A stretch of 64,000 nucleotides of DNA from Hyperoodon ampullatus (lineage: Eukaryota > Chordata > Mammalia > Artiodactyla > Ziphiidae), in assembly GCA_949752795.1 (NCBI GenBank), contig OX457056.1, forward strand, positions 180,940,428 through 181,004,427. The letters are read 5' to 3'. Below, piece by piece: positions 48,180 through 58,045 of this stretch. A program made the position numbers and the translations under genes. Position 1 is the stretch's first letter, and every line of letters begins with the position of its first letter. The notes under the pieces were generated by a model that was not told the origin of the DNA, did not search any database, and saw nothing but the letters and a program-made list of their open reading frames with translations.

Positions 48180-48374
48180 GGCCTCCCTGGTGGCGCAGTG
48201 GTTGAGAGTCCGCCTGCCGATGCAGGGGACACGGGTTCGTGCCCCGATCTGGGAGGATCCCACATGCCGCGGAGCGGCTGGGCCCGTGAGCCATGGCCGC
48301 TGAGCCTGCGCGTCTGGAGCCTGTGCTCCGTCCGCAACGGGAGAGGCCACAACAGTGAGAGGCCCGTGTAACAC

Positions 48375-48403
<29 letters not shown>
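48180..48403 (+). mobile_element. Cetacean SINE with pure poly(A) tail
   Basis: A full SINE beginning gcctccctggtggcgcag and ending in about 30 consecutive As, flanked by aaataccccaa on both sides. It lies 40 bp outside ANTXRL exon 7. The clean tail and exact duplication suggest a young insertion. Confidence 0.95.
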
Positions 48404-48406
<3 letters not shown>

Positions 48407-48451
48407 CCCAATACATGGAGCACAAAGCTGGTAATGATGGACAGGACTCAC

Positions 48452-48531
48452 TTCACTCTTCGTTTCCTGTAATGTCGTTGGCAGCAGTGGTCTAGTGGTC
48501 AGAGTGATAATCAGGCTGGAAGCACTGCTAT
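48452..48531 (-). pseudogene. ANTXRL: ANTXRL exon 6: second MIDAS site lost
   Basis: Encodes DSSASSLIITLTTRPLLPTT to QETKSE in 80 nt, acceptor CTGCAG, donor GTGAGT. Family members have a T-D-G metal motif after the hydrophobic strand. Here it is T-T-R, so the aspartate that completes the metal site is gone. Confidence 0.84.
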
Positions 48532-49540
48532 CTGCAGAAGAAGCAGGGAGTGGCCTGGTCAGCAAGGCACCTGGAGTGACCTGCCTCAGGCTGCCAGGCC
48601 CACAGCACTGCTCCCACAACTCCTCCTCCTGAGGAGAGGCCACCCTGACCTGAGTACCCACCACCCAGAGCACCGGGAGGGAGAAGGGGCCTCAGCCCAG
48701 AACCCACTTGACAGACGAGGAGCCTGAGACCGGATCAGAACCCTTCCTAGTGGACCTTCACTATGGGCAGGTGGCACAGCCTTTGCCCTGAAAGGCAACT
48801 GCAGCTACTTCATGGGACGAGGACAAGCCTCTCAGGTGAGCACAGGGAGAAGCAGCTGACCGACTGCACAAGACATCCCCCTGGGTCTGGGGCGCACTGG
48901 GCTCTGTCCTGGGCGGCGCCGGCAGGCACTCCTGCTGGCTCTGTGGGTCCTGCTATTCAGAACTCGAGGTCAAGGTGCTTGGGCAGCGGCCCCCGCCCAG
49001 CTCCCCGCCTTTCCCCAGCAGCCCATGCATCCTTCCCGACAAGGGCTGCAACCCTACAGTCTCGATGCAGCTGGTCTGGGCCAAGTACAGCCATTTCCAG
49101 TGGCAGAGACACAGTCAAAGGATGAGAGTCAACCGGAGGGAAGAGGCTCAAGGGAAAGGAGGAAGAGCCAGAACTGTGGTGGACAAAGTGTGGGCAGCTA
49201 GGGGGACACCAAGGTCTCTGTTCCCTAAACTGAACCCGGTCTGCTCGCCATCCCTGGAAGTTCTCTTTTCTTTTTCATGCAGCCCAACCATAGGTCAAGC
49301 ACTTGATATCTAGTAAGAACCAGGAATGTAATGCATGATCCCATGTGGTTCTCGGAAGCATCCCTGGGGGTGGTTTTCCTCCTCACTGTGCAGAGGAGGA
49401 ACCCGCAGCCCAGAGAGGACAAGGGACTCGCTCCAAGGTCAGCGCTAGGAATTGGCCGAGGTGGGTCTGCACCAGCCCTCGCTGAGGCCCGCGCCTGGCT
49501 CTGTCCCACCTGAGCACAGTGACATCAGCAGGCAGCTTAC

Positions 49541-49574
49541 CTCCTGAGTTAGCTTGTTGAGTCTGCTCATTTGC
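49541..49574 (-). pseudogene. ANTXRL: ANTXRL exon 5
   Basis: A small 34-nt exon encoding ANEQTQQANSG plus one base, between TTGCAG and GTAAGC. It corresponds to the short, variable family exon before the central beta strand. Confidence 0.8.
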
Positions 49575-49678
49575 CTGCAACAAAATGAAGGAAATTGGTG
49601 GAGGGCAGTGAGATGACCCCAAAATACTCCAAGAACTTGATAAAGCAGAAGAAAGTCTCAGAGCTGTAGGATCTGTAC

Positions 49679-49760
49679 CTTTTTAAATCCTTCCTGCATG
49701 TGTGTGGCTCCTGTAGGTACTATATTCTGAAGTCTGCTGAGACCATCACGAATTTCATTT
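49679..49760 (-). pseudogene. ANTXRL: ANTXRL exon 4
   Basis: Encodes NEIRDGLSRLQNIVPTGATH then MQEGFKK, matching the family helix ending in the P-x-G-x-T-x-M loop, which carries the MIDAS threonine. 82 nt, acceptor TTTCAG, donor GTACAG, open. Confidence 0.87.
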
Positions 49761-52071
49761 CTGAAAAAAAACAATAAAGGGGGTTGAGGAGGAATGAGGG
49801 TTGACTGTTACAAAACAGACCACTTGACCTGGTGCCATTCTGCCCTGTGGAGACCTGCCTGGACCAGAGAGGACACAAGTGGCCCTGTGGTGACCTCTCT
49901 GCCTGTGTCTTTGACACTGACAGGCCTTGGTCAATGCTTCTCTGTCCCCCATTCAGCGGGTGTGGAGGATGCTGCTTTGCTGGTCCCATGGGTAGGGCCT
50001 GGCTTTCAATGTGCTCATCCCTGTGTCAGGCATGCAGACCTCAGGGGACTCAGCAAGGGCCCTGCCTTGACCGTCCGTGGTGAGGGGGGAGCACCCATGG
50101 ATACGCACCTGTGAATTCAGCACCCCCAGTGTGACTGGCGGTACTGCTGGCACCTAAGGGGTACCTGGTGAGGGCACATCAGCTTCCAACAGGTAAGGCT
50201 GAGTGTGGAAAGGTCACTGTGCTGATACCCCTGCCCTGTCCCCTCCTCCCCTACCACAGACCCCTGAGGTGGACTTGGACCCTCCAAGCCACTTCCCCCT
50301 CTGGATCCGTACTAAAGCAAGTAGTCAAGCTGCTGCATTAGAGTGTAGGGCTCCTGGGCTTCATGTGCTCCCGAAGAAATAGACCATAAGCTGGAAAAGA
50401 GACCTGAGGCCTGTCCATGCAGGCGGAAGAGCAGTGACCCCAGGCTGCCATGGGGATGGGCTGTCGGCCTCTGTTAAAGCAGATAGCAGGGGATGGGACT
50501 GGGATACACCAGGGTTGGGGCTTAGGTTCAGGCTAATGCAGTGTGATGGGCTGAGCAGTCAAAGCAATTCTATGGTCCCTGAAGTCTGGCTCTTGCCTTG
50601 CGCAGAAGGGATTCTGCCGTGAGTTGCGATCTGAGAGCCCCAGGTCCTGCCCTGCCTGACCCAGCCCAGGAGCTGAGGAGGCCGTGACCCAGGTCCAGTG
50701 GAGGCCAAACCAGTCCCTGCCCACCTGTGCACAAACACCAGCCCCTCTTCCTGACACTTTTGGGAAGATTTCTGTTTTGTTGACAGCACCCCCAAATATG
50801 CTGGAGCTCTCATCTCTCCACAGCCTTTGACCTGGGACTGAGCTTGGCCAGGCTTCACTCCTGCCTGAGCGGGCCTTATCCTTGGGAAGCCCGCCCAATC
50901 CTTACTCCCAGCTCTGTGCACTAGGCTGCTTATGCCCTCATCAGGCCCTTCAGTTCTTAAGATTCCGCCCCATTTTTCACTCCCCTGAGCCCACTCCCAC
51001 TTCTGACACCTTCCCTTGAGGAAGACCTCGTCACCTCCACTTCCAGAGAGGACCCCGGAGACCCTCAAGAGCCTCCCCATAGCTCCCTTGGTTCAGGCTC
51101 TGAACCCCTGCCTTGGAGGAGGCAGTGGTCCTCCTGTCCCCCACGGTCAGCTCCTCCCCCAGAGGCCCCCGCCTAGCCCCTGCCTCTCTTTCTGCTGCCT
51201 GCCTGACAGCCCCCCACTGACTTGCTGTCTTCCACCTCAACCCCACTCAGGTCTCTCTGAAATGCAGAAGACAGAGACACACAAAACCACGCCTTCCCCT
51301 AGCTCACCTAACAGGAAGCACAGCCCCTGCTTCTCCTGGGAGGCAGGCATGGGCAGTGCTGCGTCCACGCACTGGCACCAGCACACTCCCTGGGTTCTGA
51401 TCATTTGCATCATGAGCATCTTAACCTCCCGGCTACTCAGGAGCTCCATATCTTCCCACCTCCAGGGCTTTGGGCACATCCCTGGGCCCTCCTAACAGCC
51501 CACCTAGGATGCTGGTGTGTCATGCTTCCCTCCTGCACCCCAGCCCACACTCATGGGCTCCCTTGTCTCAGACCCACCAAGGGACCAAATTCCCCTCCAC
51601 TGAAGCTCCAGCACTTCAGCACTGCCCACCCCTGCCTCCTGGTTCTGACTGTGCCTCCCCTCTTCCCCCACTGGCCCAGAGCAGAGAGTGACACACAGAG
51701 CAGGTGCCCAACACAGGCCAGTGTTCACAAAGGGCCCACACATCTGCTCCACCAGGTCGCAGGCATCCTTGCAGTGAGCCAGTTCTCAGAAAAGGGAAGA
51801 GCGCTGAGGGGACACAGGACAGGCGGAGGGCGGGGCTTAGAGGGGGCGGACATGGTCTAGCAGCACGGGGTCTGCCAGGGTCAGCACAACCAGGGGTCAG
51901 TGGGAGCCATGGAGCCGGGGCTGGGGTCAGAGTGGACCCTGAGGGGAGCCCAGGACGGCCCAGCCTCCTCCCAGTGGGTCCACATGAGGTCTCAGGGAAC
52001 CCCTCAGTTCCCTGTGTTTCCCTGTGAGCACTCCCACCAGGCCTGCTTTGGGGGATTCAAGCAGTACTTAG

Positions 52072-52143
52072 CTGTCTGAGGTGAGCTTCATGAGGGTGTG
52101 ACCCAGTGTGGAGTAGGTGATGAAGGACACCCGCAGGTTAGGG
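52072..52143 (-). pseudogene. ANTXRL: ANTXRL exon 3: open frame but donor GT changed to CT
   Basis: Encodes PNLRVSFITYSTLGHTLMKLTSD, clearly the vWA beta-strand region of ANTXR proteins, after a TTCTCCAG acceptor. It is 72 nt and in the expected phase. The base after the exon is C, giving CTAAGTAC where GTAAGTAC is expected, so only the first intron base is wrong. Confidence 0.83.
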
Positions 52144-52338
52144 CTGGAGAAGTATGAAGACAAAGTCAACAAGCAACCAGCAAGGGGGTGCATGTGAATT
52201 TCCCTGGTCCCATTCCAAGTGTTTTGCTTCGGGGACTCGTTTCCTGAACACTGGAAGTTCCTATAACTTAGCAAAGGATTCTGAGGCCTGTGGAGGTGTG
52301 GGGCCTTCCTGCTCCCTCCTTATACTCCCAACCCCCCA

Positions 52339-52394
52339 AAATCTCTCTGTCTCTCTGTCTCTCTCTCTCTCTCTCACACACACGCACACACACA
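52339..52394. repeat. (CT)n(CA)n compound microsatellite
   Basis: A tctctctg/ctctct run passes directly into cacacacgcacacaca in the ANTXRL intron between exons 2 and 3. Confidence 0.9.
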
Positions 52395-52489
52395 GAGGCA
52401 TGCACAAGAAGATAGATACTCATGTACTTCTGCATGAGCCTCCCAACTGGCCTCTTTTCTACTGTAAAATTCTCTGAGACTCACTCCTT

Positions 52490-53180
52490 TTCTCTCCTTG
52501 CCCACCTCCCCATGTCCTGCCCATCTCAAAGAAGTCATTCTACCTCTTTTCAGTCTTTCACACATCCCTCCCTTTTCTCTCCCTCTACTGTCTTCTGCCC
52601 CATTGACCCTCATTATTTTTTCTCTCAGTGGCTACCATACGTCCCTAGCTGTGCTCTCTACTGCTCTTGGCTCTTGTTGCAAATCATTTTAACCACTCGT
52701 ATCAGACTTTACTACCGGGAGGACCTCATGTATCATATCAGACACTTGCTCAAGAATCATCTAGAGCTCCCAATTACAGTGGAATTCTAAGCCCCTTGGC
52801 CTGGCATTATGAGCCTCAGGGTTTTGGCTCCACAGTGCTCTGTCTAGACTCATCTCTCAGCCTTCCCTGAGTTAACGCTACTCTCCAGTCAAATAGACCA
52901 CTGACTCCACAAGAAATCTCCTTGATCATTCTTCTACCCTCTTTTCCCCATTTTTTAGGATCTAGTTCAAAATTCCACATCCCCTAGAAAGTCATACTTG
53001 ACTTTCAGAAGATAAGAATACTTGCTTTTTCCTTAAAGTTACTAGAAATTCCTTTTCACTTTTCTTTTAGCCGTTGGCACAATTTAACTGGGTGTTTGGT
53101 TACTGGTTTGCCTGTTTATTGATCTGTGCGGTCCTCAAGGGCAGACTGTGTCCCCTACAATGTGGCCTGACCCCAGGCAG
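52490..53180. repeat. L2-like diverged fragment
   Basis: Pyrimidine-rich sequence with blocks such as gagctcccaattacagtgga, ctaagccccttggcctggca and tgcctgtttattgatctgtg, recalling L2 3' sequence. It is strongly diverged and the edges are uncertain. Confidence 0.5.
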
Positions 53181-53341
53181 GAGCCAAGAAAGCTGCTGAG
53201 ACCTGATGGAACCAGCGTGATCTGTCCTTTCTGCTTCAGAACACCCCCCTGGACTCTGTGCTCCTGACCAAAGGGACTTCTGTGACCACCGAGTCTAAAG
53301 AGCTATGTACCCTGCCCGGCAGAAGAAAACACTAGCCGTCC

Positions 53342-53412
53342 TTTGTGTACTTCTCCAATATTTCATCCACTACTATGTAAATGTCCTTCCAAATATCGTT
53401 CGTCTTCTTGAC
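53342..53412 (-). pseudogene. ANTXRL: ANTXRL exon 2 remnant: frameshift and lost donor
   Basis: After a TTTTCAG acceptor, the in-family reading is S-R-R, then a codon lacking one base, then NDIWKDIYIVVDEILEKYT. The length is 71 nt where 72 is expected from phase and family. The deletion turns the frame into a TAG stop 12 codons on. The third MIDAS position (the second serine of D-x-S-x-S) reads AGA (Arg). At the expected exon end the sequence is GGACGG, not GT. The first MIDAS residue, Asp, survives in exon 1. Confidence 0.82.
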
Positions 53413-55110
53413 CTGAAAACAAAGAAGACCTGAGTCGGAGGGATGAGGCGCATCCATCCAGTGGGCAGTGTTTCTGCCTCTCGAGCTTCCAGCAGACACT
53501 TTGGCAAATCCTCCCCATCCCAGGTACCAAAAGGCTGCCACACTCCTTCAGCGGCCTCAGTGGGTCACCCTGGTGGTGACTTTCATCACTGTGAGTGCTG
53601 GGGAGGGTAAACAACCAGACCCATGTGCAGGGGGATGAGGGTCTTTGGGTGGCAAGCCAGGATGGTTGATCATTTTACTTGGGGCTTTAAGACAAGGAAA
53701 GAGGGAGAATTCATTGGTTAGAAACGCCTCCAGTGCTTCTGACACATTGGCTCTCGTTGTCCCTCACGTATGGACACCCAACAGGTACCCTGGCCTCAGG
53801 CCAGGGAGCATGTGTTACTCAGACTGTTTTATTACCGTTTTTTTCCTCATCAGCCTGCAAACTAGGCCTGGGACACTGCTGTCCTGACACGATGATACCC
53901 ACCAGCAGGGAAAACTGCAGGCCCTTCCTGGTCTCCTTCAAGTATTTTGCTCCCATTGTCTTTAACTTTAGTGCCAGGATGGAGACTGAGGAGCCTGAAG
54001 GGGGTGAGGGTGAGGAGTGTGCTGTGCTTTCAGATAAGCCTGGCCTATCCCACTGTAGCCATGCTCTAGGCTTACTCCTCACTGATGGCCTGCGGATGGG
54101 AAATGGGTGCATAGGGCCCATCCTTGGAAACCGTCAGCTCCTCTTCCCCTTTGCAGAATCCAGCAAGACTCAGTCCTGTCACACCCACTAGCCTCTGGGC
54201 TACTTCATCCAATGTCTAGGAGCTTTCCCCCTTTCCAGTTGATTGCATAAGCAAATACCTTCCCTACTCTACCTCCCAGAATGTTTTGAGGATGACAGAT
54301 GTGCAGTAAAGGGCTCTGGGGACCGTAAAGTGCTTCAGTGATATTGGGAGCCATACCACGGTTACTACTGAATGAGTAAAACGTATCCTCAGCCCCCACG
54401 GAGGAGTTGAAAATGGAACCTAGGCAATCTGTCCAGTCTGAGGACACGCCCCTCCCTTTCCTTCCTTGAGGGCCAGAAGGTACAAAATGCACAACCCAGG
54501 TTTCCCAAGGCCACAAGCAGACAGACCAAACTGTTCATCATGTGCACACAAACGGTAACGTGGGTCTCCAAGTTGTCAAAGAAAGAAGCAAAACATTTAG
54601 AACCAGCAAAGCAAAGGACTTTCTAAGCAGTGACACTAGGAGAATGCCTAACAGATGACATAGCAATCTCCCTGGGGCCCAGGAAAAATAGAAGTCATTC
54701 GGGTAAATAACAAAACAAAACAAACACCAAACAAACCCAGAAATCCCAGTGAGCTTCTTCCAAGTGCTGACAAGACAGCTTCTAGCAATCACCTGCCCCT
54801 CGAGCTGTTTAAGGGACGTGCAGGTCACAGATCCAGGTCAAGCTGATGGAGAGACTGACAACCATCCAGAAACTCTATGGTGCTTTGTTTACTTTCCAAA
54901 TATAAATGTTCCCGGGAACAAAGGCCTGGGGCACTAATTGTAACTCAGGAACAAGGAGGCCACAGAGGTGTGTTCCTTGGGTCTAATCAAGACTGTTCTT
55001 GTCTCCCCTCTGTCAGAGGCTGGGTTCCCTTAGACTACTTCCTGTCATCAGTGGTCCTGTGGACAGAGGTGCCCTGAGGAGCACCTGGGCCAGGCAGGAG
55101 AGCCACTCAC

Positions 55111-55313
55111 ACGTCCACTATGAAGTACAGTTCAAAGGCACCCTTGCAGGATTTCAGCTTCTCCCAGTTGTTTCTGTGATGGCTGGTGCCCAGGTGGAAG
55201 CTTCTGTTGTTTGGGAGGTGGTGCAGGGATCTCCCTGGGCACAGCTGTAGAGGCTGTAGTGCCAGCATCAGGAGGAGCATGGAGCCCAACAGCCTGGGCC
55301 CAACATTCCCCAT
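55111..55313 (-). pseudogene. ANTXRL: ANTXRL exon 1: signal peptide and start of vWA domain
   Basis: Starts at ATG 55311-55313 in a good context (AAAATGG). It encodes a hydrophobic signal peptide (LLGSMLLLMLALQPLQL), a spacer, and SCKGAFELYFIVD, which matches the family block before the first MIDAS aspartate. It ends two bases into a codon before a perfect GTGAGT donor. By itself this exon is intact. Confidence 0.88.
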
Positions 55314-56456
55314 TTTCTTGGCCAGCCCCCGTGGTCCCACTGGACCCTGGCCACTTCAGGCCATCTCAGGCTGGGGCATGTGCTACCTCCGCTGGTTCCC
55401 AGGAACCACTCCTCCTCCAGCCCTTTCACTAAGGTGCACTGGCGCTCTAAGCCTCCCCTGTTATCTGCCCTCAGGGCAGAAGAGGCAAGAGGCTGGCCAC
55501 GGGGGATGTCCTCATTACAGGCATAATCCTCCTCTGTGATGTACCTTATGATGGACAGGAAGGTTGGCACGGTGGCTTTGTGACCCGCAGGTCTACTCAG
55601 TGTCCTGCTGTTGACAATCCCAGTGGGAAGGCATGGGTGGGAGTAAGATGAAGCGTCCATTTGTTCTTTATCCCAATCCCTCTCAGGTGGCCATTAAATT
55701 CCTCGGGAAACCCTGCCTTTCTGTCAACTGAAAGAAGGCAGCTGAGGTGGCTTAGATAAGGGCATCACTGTTGGGTCAAGGAATTGGGAGCCTAGAGTGC
55801 TGCAGTGGTCACTCGTGTGACCCAGTGGATGGAAGGGTCTACAAGTGGAGGAAGGCCTGTAAGGATGTCAAAGTCCTTTGTGAATGCGAGACATTGCAGT
55901 TATCTTCTTCTGTGTAGCAAATCACCCCAAACTCAGTCGCATAAAACAAGAACTATTTTATTATTCTCCTGGGTTCTGTGCCCAGAAATCAGAGAAGGCT
56001 GAGTGGCAATGGTTTGTCTCTGTTCTATGTGGGCATACACAACTCTAAGTCAAAAGTGATTAAAAAGCCAAGACTGTGAACGTAAAACTTTTTAGAATAC
56101 CTTAACCAATTGATTTTATTACCTTCATTTTTATATGCATAAAAGAAGAGTGATATATGCTAAAATCCTTCTCTAGTAAGCTCAGCTATTTCAACTCGTA
56201 AACTGGAAGTGATCTAAAGCATTTTGGGAGCGGTATTTAAAATAATATAATATTTTAAATAAATGGTGTTTTGGAATTGAGACAATTAATTGGTGTACTT
56301 TTCCCAATCGCCTATTAGGTTTTCCTTGCTTCATATTCTTCATGACACTTGGTATTGTCCTATTTTTATATATTTTCCTATCGATTGAGCATCTCTTTTT
56401 GGTCTTAATTTGCATTCTTCTCATTACTAATGGGATTGGTCTTCTGTTCTAGAGAC

Positions 56457-56690
56457 TTAGGGTCCTTTCTGAAGGAGGTAACAGGTGTCAGGGCCTGTTC
56501 CAATTAATTCTTGAGGTTTATGTGCTTGGTGAGCTTGGAATGTGAACCTACATGTGGTTAGCAGGCTTTTACAGAGAATGTTCGTGTATAGGAACCCCAT
56601 GTGTTGGTACCCAGAGTTGAAAGTCCCAGTCATGACTTTTCTTACACCCCTGTCCTCATCAGACACTTCTTGATGATTCTGAGAGTCGGC
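56457..56690. repeat. Unassigned dispersed repeat, copy 1
   Basis: About 230 bp related to 63712-63925. Shared blocks include cttctgaaggaggta / ctttctgaaggaggta, a ...gtggt(t/c)agcag... block, an agagaat(g/t)..tcg block and cccagtcatga(c/t)tt. The minus strand is partly open in both copies. The family is unknown to me. Confidence 0.6.
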
Positions 56691-56744
56691 TTCTATCAGA
56701 AAAGCAACTGCACAGGATCCTCCCCACACTGATACAGGGACCTT

Positions 56745-57165
56745 CTCAGGGGGAGAGAGGGCATCCTTGTCAAGTTCCAGATCTCAGGGAGAAGCTGTCC
56801 CCATTGAACCACTGTGGGTAAGGTTAGCTGAGAGAATGTGTGCGGATGCCTTTTGTCAGGCTGTTCCTGTTTTGATGCTGGACTTGAACTTATGACAACT
56901 TTTTTCTTCATTCATTGAGATAATCATATTTTCCTTCTCCATTTTGCTGATGTGGTCAATTATATTGATATTTCAAACCTGAATCAGACTTGCATTTCCG
57001 GGGTGATCCCTAATTGGTCTTGATGTATTGCCCTTTTTATACATTGCTGTATTTCATTTCTTAGTATTATGATCAGGGATTAAAAAATATCTTTTATTAT
57101 TTCTTAATTATATTTTTGGTTTTGAGTTTTAAGAAAGTAATTACTCCAGCTTCATCCCAGCTGGA
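56745..57165 (-). mobile_element. Truncated L1 ORF2 fragment
   Basis: Contains gagggcatccttgtc and cattgagataatcatatttt, which are reversed L1 ORF2 blocks, then a tgcatttccggggtgatccc region. It closely parallels the copy at 46,640. Confidence 0.75.
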
Positions 57166-57540
57166 GTCATATGTTGATAGATTTGGAAAGGACTGTGGAG
57201 ATAATTTAGCCCAACCCCAGTTTATTGATGGGCAACTGAGGCTGAGAGAGATGGAATAGTCAGTTCAGGGTCACTCACTGGATTGATATGGCCACTTCTG
57301 TCTCTTCTAGGAACATTGGCTGTCATTAATCTCTGATGTCAATGGCATCTCCTTTAAGGAATCAGTCTGGAAAGGATGTTAGGAGAGGCTCAGATGTCCC
57401 TGGTGGCACAGTTTGGACATCCTTTGAGGATAAAATGGCAAATGAAACCCAGGGTCACACAGGAGTGGGATGAAGGGTAACACTGGCATGTGCTTCCTCA
57501 GGAGCTGTTGAAAGCTCAGAGGTTAGACATAGAATCTGAC

Positions 57541-57756
57541 TTTTTTTCTTTTTCTTTTTTCTTTTGTGGTATGCGGGCCTCTCGCTGTTGTGGCCTCTCC
57601 CGTTGCGGAGCACAGGCTCCGGACGCGCAGGCCCAGCGGCCATGGCTCACGGGCCCAGCCGCTCCGCGGCATGTGGGATCTTCCCGGACCGGGGCACGAA
57701 CCCGTGACCCCTGCATCGGCAGGCGGACTCTCAACCACTGTGCCGCCAGGGAAGCC
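57541..57756 (-). mobile_element. Cetacean tRNA-derived SINE
   Basis: A full antisense copy from a T-rich tail to gggaagcc, flanked by agaatctgac on both sides (57531-57540 and just after the element). Very similar to the textbook cetacean sequence. Confidence 0.95.
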
Positions 57757-57939
57757 GTAGAATCTGACTATTTGACGGGGTAAAAGTTTGGGAGAAGTTG
57801 GAAAGAAGGCAGGAAAAGGAGACCTAAACCCTCAACATGCCCTCATTTGGTGTTTGGGTCACGTGGTTGACTTGTTGTTTACCTCTGGGGGCTCTGGGAG
57901 AGCGACATGGCCAGTGCAACCAAAGCAGGCTTGGGGACA

Positions 57940-58045
57940 CACACTTGGGTTTCAATCCCAGCTGCGCCTCATCCTTGCAGGCGACATGGGGCAAGATGCT
58001 TAGTGTTGCAGGACTTGGGTCCTCTTCATCTGTGAAAGAGGGTGA
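57940..58045 (+). repeat. MIR fragment
   Basis: Contains gggtttcaatcccagctgcg, a ggcaagatgcttag block and cctcttcatctgtgaaag, the MIR order. Confidence 0.75.

Larger units (their letters stand above)
29812..55313 (-). pseudogene. ANTXRL: Anthrax-toxin-receptor-like gene, inactivated
   Basis: The ANTXR family are type I membrane proteins with an extracellular von Willebrand A domain, an Ig-like domain, one membrane span and a cytoplasmic tail. Exons read in order on the minus strand: 1 (55111-55313), 2 (53342-53412), 3 (52072-52141 approx.), 4 (49679-49760), 5 (49541-49574), 6 (48452-48531), 7 (48072-48140), 8 (47635-47712), 9 (47477-47537), 10 (42612-42710), 11 (41614-41683), 12 (40946-41036) and the last (29812-30087). 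Defects: a 1-nt deletion and lost donor in exon 2, a lost donor in exon 3, damaged MIDAS residues in exons 2 and 6, and no recognisable transmembrane exon. Exons 4-12 remain open with matching phases and good splice sites, so the loss looks fairly recent, or some truncated product persists. Gene identity (rather than ANTXR1 or ANTXR2) rests on divergence and on the ANXA8 neighbour. Confidence 0.88.
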
